Below, piece by piece: positions 1 to 8,233 of a DNA stretch of 25,052 bases. Under the pieces are notes generated by a model. It saw nothing but the letters and a program-made list of their open reading frames with translations. It was not told the origin of the DNA and did not search any database. This DNA is from an uncultured Lachnospiraceae bacterium (GTDB lineage Bacteria; Bacillota; Clostridia; Lachnospirales; Lachnospiraceae). The number at the start of each line of letters is the position of its first letter. Positions within the stretch are counted from its first letter, which is position 1. The translations under genes and the position numbers were made by a program. The stretch is from positions 1 to 25,052 of the forward strand of contig CAJUJP010000049.1 of NCBI GenBank assembly GCA_910586615.1. Reading direction: 5' to 3'.

Positions 1-918
1 GGGGTAAAAGCAGCCTGCGGCACCGATCTGTATAACCTGTGCCATATCCGTCTCAAACATAATCTGCGAGTCGGGATCCACTAGTCCTTCTCTACATAAA
101 ACACCGCCTGTTTCACGTATCTTCCTGACCGCCGACCAGATTTTCGGATATTCCTTCAAGTGCGCTTCTCCACCATAAGCCTGGATAAAAATCCTCAGAT
201 CCCTGTCCTTTCTCAGGTCAAGTATGCTCTGTCCTGCTGCCGGCGATGCCTTTTCTCCTGCCTCACATTCGATCCCGTTGACAGATACGCCGCCATCGGG
301 ATGATGGATCGTTATTTTTCCGTCCTTCCCCATAGCGCCGCCCTTTCCACCGTCACCGAATCTGCCGCCCTTTGTTCCTTCCTGTCCGCACCGGCCGCCT
401 GTACCTCTGCCGGAAGTACACTCTCCGCCGTTTCCTCCAAATCCTCCCTTGCCGCCTTTTGCGGAATATACATAGACATAGCTTGTAGAGTCGAGATCCT
501 TCCTGTCATAATAAAACTCCACCACAGCGCCATCGCCGCCGTCACCACCGTCACCGCCTTTTCCACCTTCTGCGCCGGACTGTCCTGTACCGCCCGCTCC
601 GCCTTTTCCGCCGGAAGCCTTAATATGTATGTCTCCTTCCAGATCCTTTACCCTGATTGTGATCTCGCCGCCGTTATGTCCGTCCTCGCCGTTTTCACCC
701 GTTCCGTGGGCGGCATCTTTTCCGTCCTCTCCTGTGACAAGAATATCAAAATCATTGATACACGGGCAGGTCTTGTGATTGATCAGTTTATTGATCGTAA
801 GTGTTGTCAGCTTTTCAGAAATAATAAGACACCCCTCTTCGATCAACTCAATGCAGTCCAGATCTCCTGTCACCATCACTTCTCCTGAAACAGATTGTCT
901 ATTCATATTAATAACCAT
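1..918 (-). CDS. Glycine-rich collagen-like protein, 3' end cut by window edge
   Basis: The frame is open from ATG 918 to the window edge: 306 codons without a stop. An alternative ATG at 906 fits slightly better with the upstream GGAAAGG, although the spacing is imperfect either way. Residues 1-60 look like a short beta-rich domain (ITGDL-like strands, a Cys-Pro-Cys at 51-53). Three glycine-rich stretches follow at about 63-84, 103-130 and 154-200, built from G-x-x and GGxGG units such as GGKGGDGGDGGDG. They are separated by strand-like segments (EITIRVKDLEGDIHIKASG; VVEFYYDRKDL). After residue 230 the sequence becomes ordinary and mixed (LRIFIQAYGGEAHLKEY). No signal peptide or membrane helix is visible. 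It is the sixth gene of the accessory operon, 58 bases after the 567-residue gene. That gap holds a small hairpin (CCTGCG/CGCAGG, 931-951) without a U-run. Function is unknown; the glycine repeats suggest a structural, elongated role, which is inference. Confidence 0.75.
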   Translation of the reverse strand, partial: MVINMNRQSVSGEVMVTGDLDCIELIEEGCLIISEKLTTLTINKLINHKTCPCINDFDILVTGEDGKDAAHGTGENGEDGHNGGEITIRVKDLEGDIHIKASGGKGGAGGTGQSGAEGGKGGDGGDGGDGAVVEFYYDRKDLDSTSYVYVYSAKGGKGGFGGNGGECTSGRGTGGRCGQEGTKGGRFGDGGKGGAMGKDGKITIHHPDGGVSVNGIECEAGEKASPAAGQSILDLRKDRDLRIFIQAYGGEAHLKEYPKIWSAVRKIRETGGVLCREGLVDPDSQIMFETDMAQVIQIGAAGCFYP

Positions 919-976
919 GCCTTTCCGTAACCTGCGAATTTGGTCCGCAGGAACAAATTTGTATTTTCATCTTTAC

Positions 977-2680
977 CTAAAAATGATAATTCCAGCTTTC
1001 TGTCCTTTCTCCATTTTGGAAGATTCCTCTGATCACCTCCCTGTCAAATGCTCCCACCGCCGGCCGGGTTTCTTTCATAAATTCCGGAAAATAATGCATA
1101 TCCATAAACTTCTCCCGGTCATTTACTTCAAAAACATACCCGTTTAACAAAATATACACTGCATTGGATTTCACCAGCCAGATATTATCATCCTTCAGCC
1201 TCGGACATTCAAAAATATTGTTTCTGAAATCATCATCCAGATCATAAAAGTACACTCTGCCGTTACCACAGACTGCTGCCACATAACTCTTCCTGCCGTC
1301 GGCAAGAACATCCGCTGACAAAAGCTCCGTATCCTGCGGTGCCTCGATAAACTCCCCGTTCAACAGTGTCCCGCCTCTCAGTTCATAAACAGCCAGTCCG
1401 TCCTTCACCGCAAGTACAAGCCTTGTTTTTTTCGGATCGGATAAAAGGGCATAGGCACCAGCCAGGCCGGATCTGTCCATAACATATTCAGACCATTTTT
1501 TATCCTCCCAGTTCATCTCACAATATGTGATCTTTCCTGCGTCCAGATAGCATACACAGAATTTATTTTCCGAAAAAGCCGAAGAATAAAAGGTATAGCC
1601 GGAAACCGCAGTGGTATTTTCGGCATACACTTCCCATGTTGTGCAGTCTTCGCTGACATACAGCCTGGGATGAACATACAGAAAATAGCTGCCCCCATAA
1701 TTTTGATAGATTTTAAAACGTCCTTCTTTGTCTGTCTTCGGAAATCCTTCCGTGTTTTCTCCCGTCCTGCTCCACAGCGTCCGGTACACAGTCAAAAACT
1801 GCTGCACTGAACAGTAATCATTATAAGCAAGCAGCATAAATTTCCGGTCTTTATCGATCTTCGCCGTGTACGGCGGCAGATTAGCCACTATCGTACCGTT
1901 TTCGTCATACAGAAAAGCCGATGCTTTCTCATCCTGTTCGATCCGCCATGAAACGCTGCAGGAATCTCCTTTATGTACTGCCGTCACAGCCGTATCCGGA
2001 TCTGATGGCATATATGCGCCAAACCGCTCGATACAGACGGCATATCCTCTCTCAAGACTGAGCGTAAATCGGATACGGCTGTCCAGATCAGGAAAAAAAC
2101 TGTCGAAATCATCCACATAAACATCCAGCGCTATGGGGCTTGTATCTTCCAGTATTTTTGTGAAAGCGCACTTGTCAGACAGTTGAAATCCTACGGAAAA
2201 ATCTGGTTTCAGGGAAAGAGACGCGGTGGTGATCACGACACATTCCTCTTCTGTATCCCTGAACTTCCCGTAACCGATCTCCCAGTCCTTATTGCCGTTC
2301 ACATGAAACATTTTGAAGAAGGCATCCATCTGGTCATGCCTGGAAATTCCGTCATCAAAAAGCTGCTCGAACCCCTTAATATAAATCGCCGGATATTCTT
2401 CTCCTTTCGCGGCACAGGTTCGCTCTGCCGGTTCCTTCTGTGCCGGTATTGCTCCGGTTATGGTTATATAAAAATCATTCTTCACGATATAAACGGATGG
2501 ATCTTTCGAAAAAAAAACTTTCGCCGGCATGGTTACATGAATGCCGCCCGCTGTCTGAATTTGTTCTGTTATCTCTGTCTGCTTTATCATCTCTATCTGC
2601 TTTTCTGTCTCTGTCTGTTTTTCTGCCTCTATCTGTTTTCCTGCCTCTGCCTGTTTTTCTGTTCCCTCTCTTCTTCTCAT
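977..2680 (-). CDS. Uncharacterised 567-residue protein with hexapeptide-repeat N-terminus
   Basis: The gene starts at ATG 2680, immediately after the TAA of the preceding gene (TAAATG), so translational coupling is likely. The nearest GGAG is 16 bases upstream, which is long. Residues 8-43 form six charged hexapeptides of the type E-K-Q-x-E-x. From about residue 45 the protein looks globular and beta-rich. Residues 45-270 hold strands such as VFFSKDPSVYIVKNDFYIT and SFFPDLDSRIRFTLSLE. The stretch from about 290 to 520 alternates short strands and aromatic turns (LYVSEDCTTWEVYAE; GRVYFYDLDDDF), reminiscent of a beta-propeller. I could not assign a family. There is no signal peptide or membrane segment. 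It is the fifth gene of the accessory operon, between the 1122-residue and glycine-rich proteins. The repeat tract may act as a tether or oligomerisation segment; that is inference. Confidence 0.85.
   Translation of the reverse strand: MRRREGTEKQAEAGKQIEAEKQTETEKQIEMIKQTEITEQIQTAGGIHVTMPAKVFFSKDPSVYIVKNDFYITITGAIPAQKEPAERTCAAKGEEYPAIYIKGFEQLFDDGISRHDQMDAFFKMFHVNGNKDWEIGYGKFRDTEEECVVITTASLSLKPDFSVGFQLSDKCAFTKILEDTSPIALDVYVDDFDSFFPDLDSRIRFTLSLERGYAVCIERFGAYMPSDPDTAVTAVHKGDSCSVSWRIEQDEKASAFLYDENGTIVANLPPYTAKIDKDRKFMLLAYNDYCSVQQFLTVYRTLWSRTGENTEGFPKTDKEGRFKIYQNYGGSYFLYVHPRLYVSEDCTTWEVYAENTTAVSGYTFYSSAFSENKFCVCYLDAGKITYCEMNWEDKKWSEYVMDRSGLAGAYALLSDPKKTRLVLAVKDGLAVYELRGGTLLNGEFIEAPQDTELLSADVLADGRKSYVAAVCGNGRVYFYDLDDDFRNNIFECPRLKDDNIWLVKSNAVYILLNGYVFEVNDREKFMDMHYFPEFMKETRPAVGAFDREVIRGIFQNGERTESWNYHF
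2552..2659 (-). repeat. 18-bp tandem repeat coding for E-K-Q-x-E-x hexapeptides
   Basis: About six consecutive 18-base units lie near the start of the 567-residue gene. On the coding strand they follow GAAAAACAGRYAGAGRCA and are almost purely purine. The encoded units are EKQAEA, GKQIEA, EKQTET, EKQIEM, IKQTEI and TEQIQT. The last unit is the most diverged. Unit length is a multiple of three, so gain or loss of copies would change protein length without breaking the frame. Confidence 0.8.
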
Positions 2681-5600
2681 TTACTTTTCTGGTTTTCTCC
2701 TTTCCGTGAGCATACCGTCGACGATCATCGAGCCTGTCTCACTGATCTCGCCCATTGAGAGGACGCTGCTCACGATTTTCACTTCTTCATAATTTCCTAT
2801 ACCATACAAAAGACTGTAATCCGCACCCTTTGCAAAATCGGGAAGCTCCGCCCGTGTCCCTTGCGTGAGCACCGTATTCAATTCCGCTGCACACAACTGA
2901 TATTCGGAAAAATCAGTATGTTCTCCGCAGATCTCCACCTGTTTTACCGGAAGGATTCCCGTGCTGACCGTAACTTTCAGCATCGGGTCAAATAATAACG
3001 GCACATATTCTGCTTCTCCCGATCCTTTCACGGTAACTGCCGGTGCGCTCAGATATTCCGCATCCGCCAGTTCCACCCCGAAAGCCGCAAATCCCTTGCT
3101 GAAGTCGCGGGTAAAGCCACAGCATACCCCGTCCGTCCTCCTGTTTCTGTCACCGAACATGATCGGAAATTCCTGTGCAGAAAGCCCCATATCATCAAAC
3201 CGGCCGATATCCTCTTCCTTCTTCGACCAGTGGGGTGCACCGTAATATTCCAGTTCCACCGCCACCTCCGCCAATACCAGCGCACGCCCGTATATGAAAT
3301 GGCTCTGGGACATGGGAAGGGTAGCATTCAGCTTTATGTCAATGGCTGCCATTACCTCCGCAAAAGCCGATGTGTCTTGTGTCAAGGCATCGATCAGGTT
3401 CCTGATCCGCGGATCCATCGTTTCCGCTGTGTCAGGTGTCGAAACAAACCTGCCCACTGCCCGTTTTTTTCCACCCCTATTTCTGTATGCAGTCTTCAAC
3501 ACGCCCAGCCTTTTACCGAAACCGGAAAACACATTCAGATTCCGGTTCAGCAGATCCGGCAGAAAAATGCCGATCACAGGCGTCCCTCCCGGAAAGGGTG
3601 ATGAGAAGACCGCCCGGTTTGCTGCCGTCACAAAATCCACCGACAGTCTGGCTGCAGAAGTGAGTGCCAGCGGCAAAAAACACAATCCGTCCTGCACCGG
3701 CTGCAGATTCTCAGAAATATATCTTTTTCCCCGAAAAGCAAGTTCGTCATCCAACAGCTTTCTCTGCTCTCCATAGGAAGATACCATGGCAAGCTTTGAC
3801 AGACCGAAATATCCCTCCCTGAGGGGAAAAATCTGTGCATGATCCAACACCGCCAGCCGCTCTGCCTCCGGTTCATAAAATTTCCTTTTGTCAGCTGAAA
3901 TACAGTCCGCAATTTTCATGGAATAAGCATCCTTCGGATCGATCGTAACGGGATATTGAAAAGCATGGCCAAGCCCGCACAAGTCAATTAAAAAACCGCC
4001 CAGACTCTGGGATACTGCCGCCAGATCCCTGACCTGTCCGGCCAGAGCAGTCATTTCGGGATCATCCGAATGTTCTGAAAGATATTTCTCCAACTGCTCC
4101 TGCAGACGATAGACACCGTGAGGCGTAAGAACGGTAGCGCCCTCGCTGTGTACCCCGTGCCGTGACCTGCTGCCCTGATACAGATAATCCGTGTCTCCGT
4201 ACCGGAAAACACTTTCTGCCGGAACAGCATCGGAATAATCCGGATAAAAAACCGATTCCCACTGCATCAGAAGCGTAATCTGTTCCGTGGGATTCCCGTT
4301 ATAAGCCACAGGCGAAACCTTCTCACAAATCACCGGAGAAATCCCCAGCCCCGGTAACAGGTTTTTCTCATCCAGCAGTACCGCCGATACAATATATGGC
4401 TTACATTCTTCCCACAAGTCTGTGCCTGAAACCTGCGCCTGTAAATCTGCTGAATATGGATCTGCAAAAAAATCTGTAATCTCTTTTTCCAGTATATCCG
4501 CCGTCAATGGCCCAATCAGACACAGTAGCGTACCATCCTCTTCAAAGCGCCCGTCCTCCCCGAAGGCATAAGTTCTGTTCATGCCTTCACCAGACAGCAT
4601 CAGTGCAGGATCCTCCGGCTGAAAGAAAGGTTCACAGGCTTCTTCCTCAAGCGTTCCGCCGATCCGTGCAAGCTTCTTTTCCAAAGCGTTTTTCTTTTCT
4701 TCTGCCTCTGTGAGTTTCCCATAGATCTCTTCTCTCAGTGCCTCGATCTGCGTAACCAGCGGGTCCATATATCCCATGATCTTCTTTGCCCGATCCGTGC
4801 CTGCTCCCTCATAAAGCTCCCACAGATAATAGAGTGAATCTTTCCGGTATTCCAGCATACGGCGCATTTTACCGGTTTCCCGTTCCAGAGCCGCCAGTTC
4901 TGTATACTGCTTTTCCATCTCCGCCATATGCTCCATGCGCACTGCATCAGTTTCATCCTCTGCTGCCGGCCCGGCTGTGGTTTCTGAACTTCTGTGCTGT
5001 GCCTCCTCTTTCATGTTCTTTGGCAGTTTCACGCTGTAAGCTCTCTCTATGGGATCCAGTCTGGAAAATCCCCGGTAATGAATATCGTCATCAATCTTAA
5101 AATCACCGTCCGGCGAGGCTGCTTCCTTAGCCGTATTATACTGAATCGAGGTCAGCAGCCGCTCCATGTCTTCCCTTCCCTGGAAATGCTTTTCACTGAT
5201 GATGGCCGACAACGCCTCTGCAGAACTTTTACCGATGCCGATATTGACCTCCCCCACAGGCACCGGCTGATCCTTCGAAAGATCAATGCCGCCCGCCACG
5301 CCGAATACCATACTGGACCGGCACACTGCATTTTCATCCACAAGAGACAGACCATAATCTGTCAAAATCTTTTTCATATCATCTGCATTCTGTACCTGAT
5401 AAAAAAGATCATTGGACGGATCGGAATAAACTCCTGTCACACAATAGGTCAGCACTGCATCCTCCGGCACGCCTTCCAGGCTGTCATAAAATCCGAACAC
5501 GCTGGAACAGCTTGGATAATATGCCGAAAACATCGGATCTCCCGCACCCAGAGCCGTAATCCTGTCAAAGTATCCCCATTCTCCCGCTGGCTCCGGAACC

Positions 5601-6049
5601 GGCCCGTGAGCCGGATAAGTCCGCCCCATATAACGGAAACGGTGTCTCGGACGAAGATCGTCAAATTTGGGGATTGTTATGCTGTCGCTGTATGTATCCT
5701 CAAGAGAGTAGAAATTACTTTCCACAATATGGCTGTCCGTCTCGATCTTGTGATTTTTCAGGTACATCCTTGTCACCACATAGCGATCCGGGACAGCCGG
5801 ATAATCCATGGTCTTTTCTCCATTCTCGCCCGTCACTTCACACCCCTTTTTCAGCGCCGAAGGAAGAATAAAATGCAGATGCACGCCCCGTTTCAGCAAA
5901 AGATTTGTGTTAAAAGCTGCCGGCGTTCCGTCCTTGCCCAGATAGGAACGCAGCGCAGTTTTATAATTTGGATTCAACGCCGGCACAGGAAGCGGATTTT
6001 TCAGATGACGTGCCAGTACGATCATCGGAATCACTATCTTATCAGCCAT
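2681..6049 (-). CDS. Large uncharacterised protein with GVHLHF/PAVPDRY motifs and central coiled coil
   Basis: The 1122-residue start at ATG 6049 was chosen for its AGGAG nine bases upstream; the frame extends to a TTG at 6070 that overlaps the previous stop. Visible landmarks are GVHLHFILPSAL (55-66), PAVPDRYVVTRMYL (84-97), an E/K-rich coiled coil at about 350-470, and PEDPALMLSGEG near 480-490. Further on are TPHGVYRLQEQL, GTPVIGIFLPDLLNRNLNVF near 820-845, and IYGRALVLAEVAVELE near 915-935, followed by FPIMFGDRNRRTDG. These match, from memory, patterns of a large unnamed bacterial family (LHWALPDALT, VPNRWLVVR, PNDPVVLLxG, GWxLPNHLD, IGRPLALVRA) often found near DUF6603 proteins. No catalytic motif, signal peptide or membrane helix is evident. 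It overlaps or abuts both operon neighbours. It could be a scaffold or baseplate-like protein, but that is a guess. Confidence 0.88.
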   Translation of the reverse strand: MADKIVIPMIVLARHLKNPLPVPALNPNYKTALRSYLGKDGTPAAFNTNLLLKRGVHLHFILPSALKKGCEVTGENGEKTMDYPAVPDRYVVTRMYLKNHKIETDSHIVESNFYSLEDTYSDSITIPKFDDLRPRHRFRYMGRTYPAHGPVPEPAGEWGYFDRITALGAGDPMFSAYYPSCSSVFGFYDSLEGVPEDAVLTYCVTGVYSDPSNDLFYQVQNADDMKKILTDYGLSLVDENAVCRSSMVFGVAGGIDLSKDQPVPVGEVNIGIGKSSAEALSAIISEKHFQGREDMERLLTSIQYNTAKEAASPDGDFKIDDDIHYRGFSRLDPIERAYSVKLPKNMKEEAQHRSSETTAGPAAEDETDAVRMEHMAEMEKQYTELAALERETGKMRRMLEYRKDSLYYLWELYEGAGTDRAKKIMGYMDPLVTQIEALREEIYGKLTEAEEKKNALEKKLARIGGTLEEEACEPFFQPEDPALMLSGEGMNRTYAFGEDGRFEEDGTLLCLIGPLTADILEKEITDFFADPYSADLQAQVSGTDLWEECKPYIVSAVLLDEKNLLPGLGISPVICEKVSPVAYNGNPTEQITLLMQWESVFYPDYSDAVPAESVFRYGDTDYLYQGSRSRHGVHSEGATVLTPHGVYRLQEQLEKYLSEHSDDPEMTALAGQVRDLAAVSQSLGGFLIDLCGLGHAFQYPVTIDPKDAYSMKIADCISADKRKFYEPEAERLAVLDHAQIFPLREGYFGLSKLAMVSSYGEQRKLLDDELAFRGKRYISENLQPVQDGLCFLPLALTSAARLSVDFVTAANRAVFSSPFPGGTPVIGIFLPDLLNRNLNVFSGFGKRLGVLKTAYRNRGGKKRAVGRFVSTPDTAETMDPRIRNLIDALTQDTSAFAEVMAAIDIKLNATLPMSQSHFIYGRALVLAEVAVELEYYGAPHWSKKEEDIGRFDDMGLSAQEFPIMFGDRNRRTDGVCCGFTRDFSKGFAAFGVELADAEYLSAPAVTVKGSGEAEYVPLLFDPMLKVTVSTGILPVKQVEICGEHTDFSEYQLCAAELNTVLTQGTRAELPDFAKGADYSLLYGIGNYEEVKIVSSVLSMGEISETGSMIVDGMLTERRKPEK

Positions 6050-6066
6050 TTTCTGTCTCTCTCCTT

Positions 6067-6969
6067 TCAACTGTCCGACGCAGTAAGCTTCGCCCGATGT
6101 GCTACCGCGATCATTTCAAATGCAAACCGGGCCGGCGTGATCTGCTCCGCCCCCAGCGCCCCTTTTTCTCTCAATTCTCTTCCCACTGCCTCCGCCAGCC
6201 GCCCCGCATGCAGTCTGCCGTTATCCTCCGTAAAACCGTCGATGCAGAAGCTTCCCACTCTTTTTCCCAATTCTGCACTGTCCTTTGCAGAACGCAGGTC
6301 AATGCTGCGTGAGAGTGCACCTGCCGAAACATCCACGGATGATACGCCGAATCGAAGTCCTGTCTTCGGTTCTTCAATTATGATCTGATAGACCTCGCCG
6401 TGAAACAATGCCAGCAGCAGATGATCCCCGATGGTTTCCATGCGCAGTACCGGCAGCGGCGTGCCGTCATCCATATTGTCCTCAGGTGCGCCGGCCCTGT
6501 CATAACCGTATAAATGCAGTCCCTTTTTTTCACTCACAAGCCGGGAATGCAGCAAAAATCCGCTCACCTGTCTGTAATCTTCCTCTGCGCCGCCCGCGGC
6601 ATCTCTTAACACATGCTGCCTGTGATTCGGATGCATTCGCTTTATTCTGGGCATATCCTTATAATGCCTGTCTCCGCCTGCTCCTTTCAGCGTTACCGTA
6701 TCCGACAGAGCATCCCCGGTGCACACCCTTCCGATGGAAAAAGCGCCGTCAAGAAGGGCGTCCGTCCAATTGATGTCCAGATGAAAAAAGCGGATGCTTT
6801 CTTCTGGCAGATCCGATGCTTCTGTGAGCAGATATGTGAGCGGAACACCTTTCAACAGCCGCAGTTCATCTGCATATTCTTTAAGATTTTCAGGAACATT
6901 CACGGGAATATATCTTTTCGCATTTCGTTCATGTTCTGCCGCCCGTTCCATAACCATTCGCCGTCTCAT
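6067..6969 (-). CDS. Uncharacterised 300-residue protein with RFFHLDxNWTDALLDGAFSIG motif
   Basis: The frame opens with GTG at 6999, but ATG 6969 has AGGAGG ten bases upstream, so 6969 is the likely start. The N-terminus is short and basic. At residues 41-80 lies GVPLTYLL, then EESIRFFHLDINWTDALLDG and AFSIG. From memory this matches a motif of large uncharacterised proteins co-located with DUF6603 genes (LPPESIRFFxxDxNWxDALxDGALSIG). The C-terminus, PARFAFEMIAVAHRAKLT, resembles the end of those same proteins. This copy is short for the family as I recall it and may be a minimal version. No signal peptide or membrane helix is visible. Its stop overlaps the alternative TTG start of the 1122-residue gene, consistent with coupled translation. 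Function is unknown. Confidence 0.87.
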   Translation of the reverse strand: MRRRMVMERAAEHERNAKRYIPVNVPENLKEYADELRLLKGVPLTYLLTEASDLPEESIRFFHLDINWTDALLDGAFSIGRVCTGDALSDTVTLKGAGGDRHYKDMPRIKRMHPNHRQHVLRDAAGGAEEDYRQVSGFLLHSRLVSEKKGLHLYGYDRAGAPEDNMDDGTPLPVLRMETIGDHLLLALFHGEVYQIIIEEPKTGLRFGVSSVDVSAGALSRSIDLRSAKDSAELGKRVGSFCIDGFTEDNGRLHAGRLAEAVGRELREKGALGAEQITPARFAFEMIAVAHRAKLTASDS

Positions 6970-7017
6970 AATTCTGCTGCCTCCTGCTCTTCCTTCCACT
7001 GAAATATTTTTGCTTCC

Positions 7018-8199
7018 TCACAGCGTCCCGCCGCCTTCTGACAGCTTCTCACAAATCTCGCACAGGTCCGGAAGCGACACGCCAATCTCCTGGCCAAGCA
7101 TGTCAAGATGTACCCTCATTGCCTGTTCCTTCCGCCACGCCACGATCTTCTCCGCCTCTGCGCGCCGGCTTAAGCTGATCAGCCTGCCCAGATTAAAAGC
7201 TGCGGAATAACTGATATCCAAAATCCCGTTCTCTGCATCATAAATCATTCTGCCGTCCGCCGTATAACGCTCCTCCCCGCCCAGATTTTCATACCGCTCT
7301 GGGTGATAAGGTACAAGCGGCGAATGATAACGGGAATATGTTTTTTCACCGGTTCGCAGATAATGCGGCTTTAAGGACTGCTCTTTCACGGAATGTGAAT
7401 GGCTGCCGATGCCGTCCATCAAGGAGACAAACGACTGCTCCTGTGTTTTCTCAGAATAAATGTTCCAATGGTAGATAGATATAAACCGCACCCTGTCGCA
7501 GTCTGCCGGTATGTCACTGTTTAAATAGCCGTCAACGGCAACCAGGTGAACAGTGCTTTTCACACAACGCCCCTCAAAGGAAGGCACAAACCGGTTGGCT
7601 ATGATCGTAGAAAACCATCCGTCCTGCTCCGCAACAGAATCCTCTGATGCCGACAGATCCACAAACTTTGCATGGGTAAGCCACTGCAGATCTGCCGCCT
7701 CAGGCATGATATCCAGACAGGTCTGCCTCGGCACCGTAAGAATATGAATGTTATCATCCTCCCGGCAAGCTGTCACTTCCCCTTCTTTCAGCGGAAAAAA
7801 GACACCTTTTTCTTTCTGTTCCGGCAGTTTTCCATGCTTCACGTCAATCTCCTCCGCTCCCTCCTCCTCGGATACGACGATCAGTGCAAGCCAGGGAACC
7901 GGCCGCCCGTCAATATCGTCCCGCCAGTGACGGATCCACGGATAAGTCTGATCGTTCAATACGAGAAAAGGAAGAACACCTGCAAAATCACCCTGCTGCT
8001 CCGGTAAAGGATACACACTGAACACATCCTGCTGTGCCAGTGTTCTTGTATTCGCCGCAACACAGATCTCTTTTGTTACCTGAAAAGTATCGGCCGCCGG
8101 CTGGAAAACTTCCTGTTTACCGGTGATCGTATATCTTCCTTCCCCGATGGCCGGCTTTATATAATCCGCCAGCTTGAAATCCTGATCCTGAAAATTCAT
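7018..8199 (-). CDS. Uncharacterised 393-residue protein with SVYPLPxxxGDFAGVLPFLVL motif
   Basis: The frame begins at GTG 8220, but ATG 8199 has GGAG six bases upstream and is preferred. The N-terminus reads DYIKPAIGEGRYTITGKQE. Then comes FSVYPLPEQQGDFAGVLPFL at 60-79, PWIRHWRDD and VPWLALIVVSEEEG (101-114). From memory this follows a family pattern (PRFxLxPxxVHSVYPPxxxxGDFxxVLPHVVLxRxTLPWER, then PWLALLLF) in operons that also contain DUF6603 proteins. The C-terminal part carries SAAFNLGRLISLSRRAEAEK, equivalent to the AWQLGRLLAL motif I recall at the end of that family. It is beta-rich in the first two thirds and helical at the end. No catalytic residues are recognisable. It is the second gene of the operon, 14 bases after the giant first gene counting from the open frame. 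Function is unknown. Confidence 0.87.
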   Translation of the reverse strand: MNFQDQDFKLADYIKPAIGEGRYTITGKQEVFQPAADTFQVTKEICVAANTRTLAQQDVFSVYPLPEQQGDFAGVLPFLVLNDQTYPWIRHWRDDIDGRPVPWLALIVVSEEEGAEEIDVKHGKLPEQKEKGVFFPLKEGEVTACREDDNIHILTVPRQTCLDIMPEAADLQWLTHAKFVDLSASEDSVAEQDGWFSTIIANRFVPSFEGRCVKSTVHLVAVDGYLNSDIPADCDRVRFISIYHWNIYSEKTQEQSFVSLMDGIGSHSHSVKEQSLKPHYLRTGEKTYSRYHSPLVPYHPERYENLGGEERYTADGRMIYDAENGILDISYSAAFNLGRLISLSRRAEAEKIVAWRKEQAMRVHLDMLGQEIGVSLPDLCEICEKLSEGGGTL

Positions 8200-8233
8200 A
8201 GTCTGCTCCATTTCTGCCACAACCCGCTTTCTT

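Noticed and set aside
312..566. Minus-strand 84-codon frame inside the glycine-rich gene
   Set aside because: Out-of-frame shadow of the glycine-rich coding sequence with no ribosome binding site.
160..888. Plus-strand open frame (242 codons) opposite the glycine-rich gene
   Set aside because: It exists because the GGC/GGA-rich opposite strand lacks stops in its complement; composition is Cys/Ser/Ala-rich and unlike a real protein. The minus-strand frame is open throughout and shows organised repeats.
2552..2659. CRISPR-like array
   Set aside because: The 18-bp units are contiguous, coding and without spacers.
2183..2758. Plus-strand Leu/Phe/Ser-rich frames with apparent membrane segments
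   Set aside because: Antisense reading of the 18-bp charged repeat tract; the hydrophobicity is an artefact of complementing purine-rich codons.
4994..6388. Long plus-strand open frame (464 codons) opposite the 1122- and 300-residue genes
   Set aside because: It runs antisense to two genes that have good ribosome binding sites and family motifs. Its translation is rich in Arg, His, Cys and Ile with no recognisable domain.
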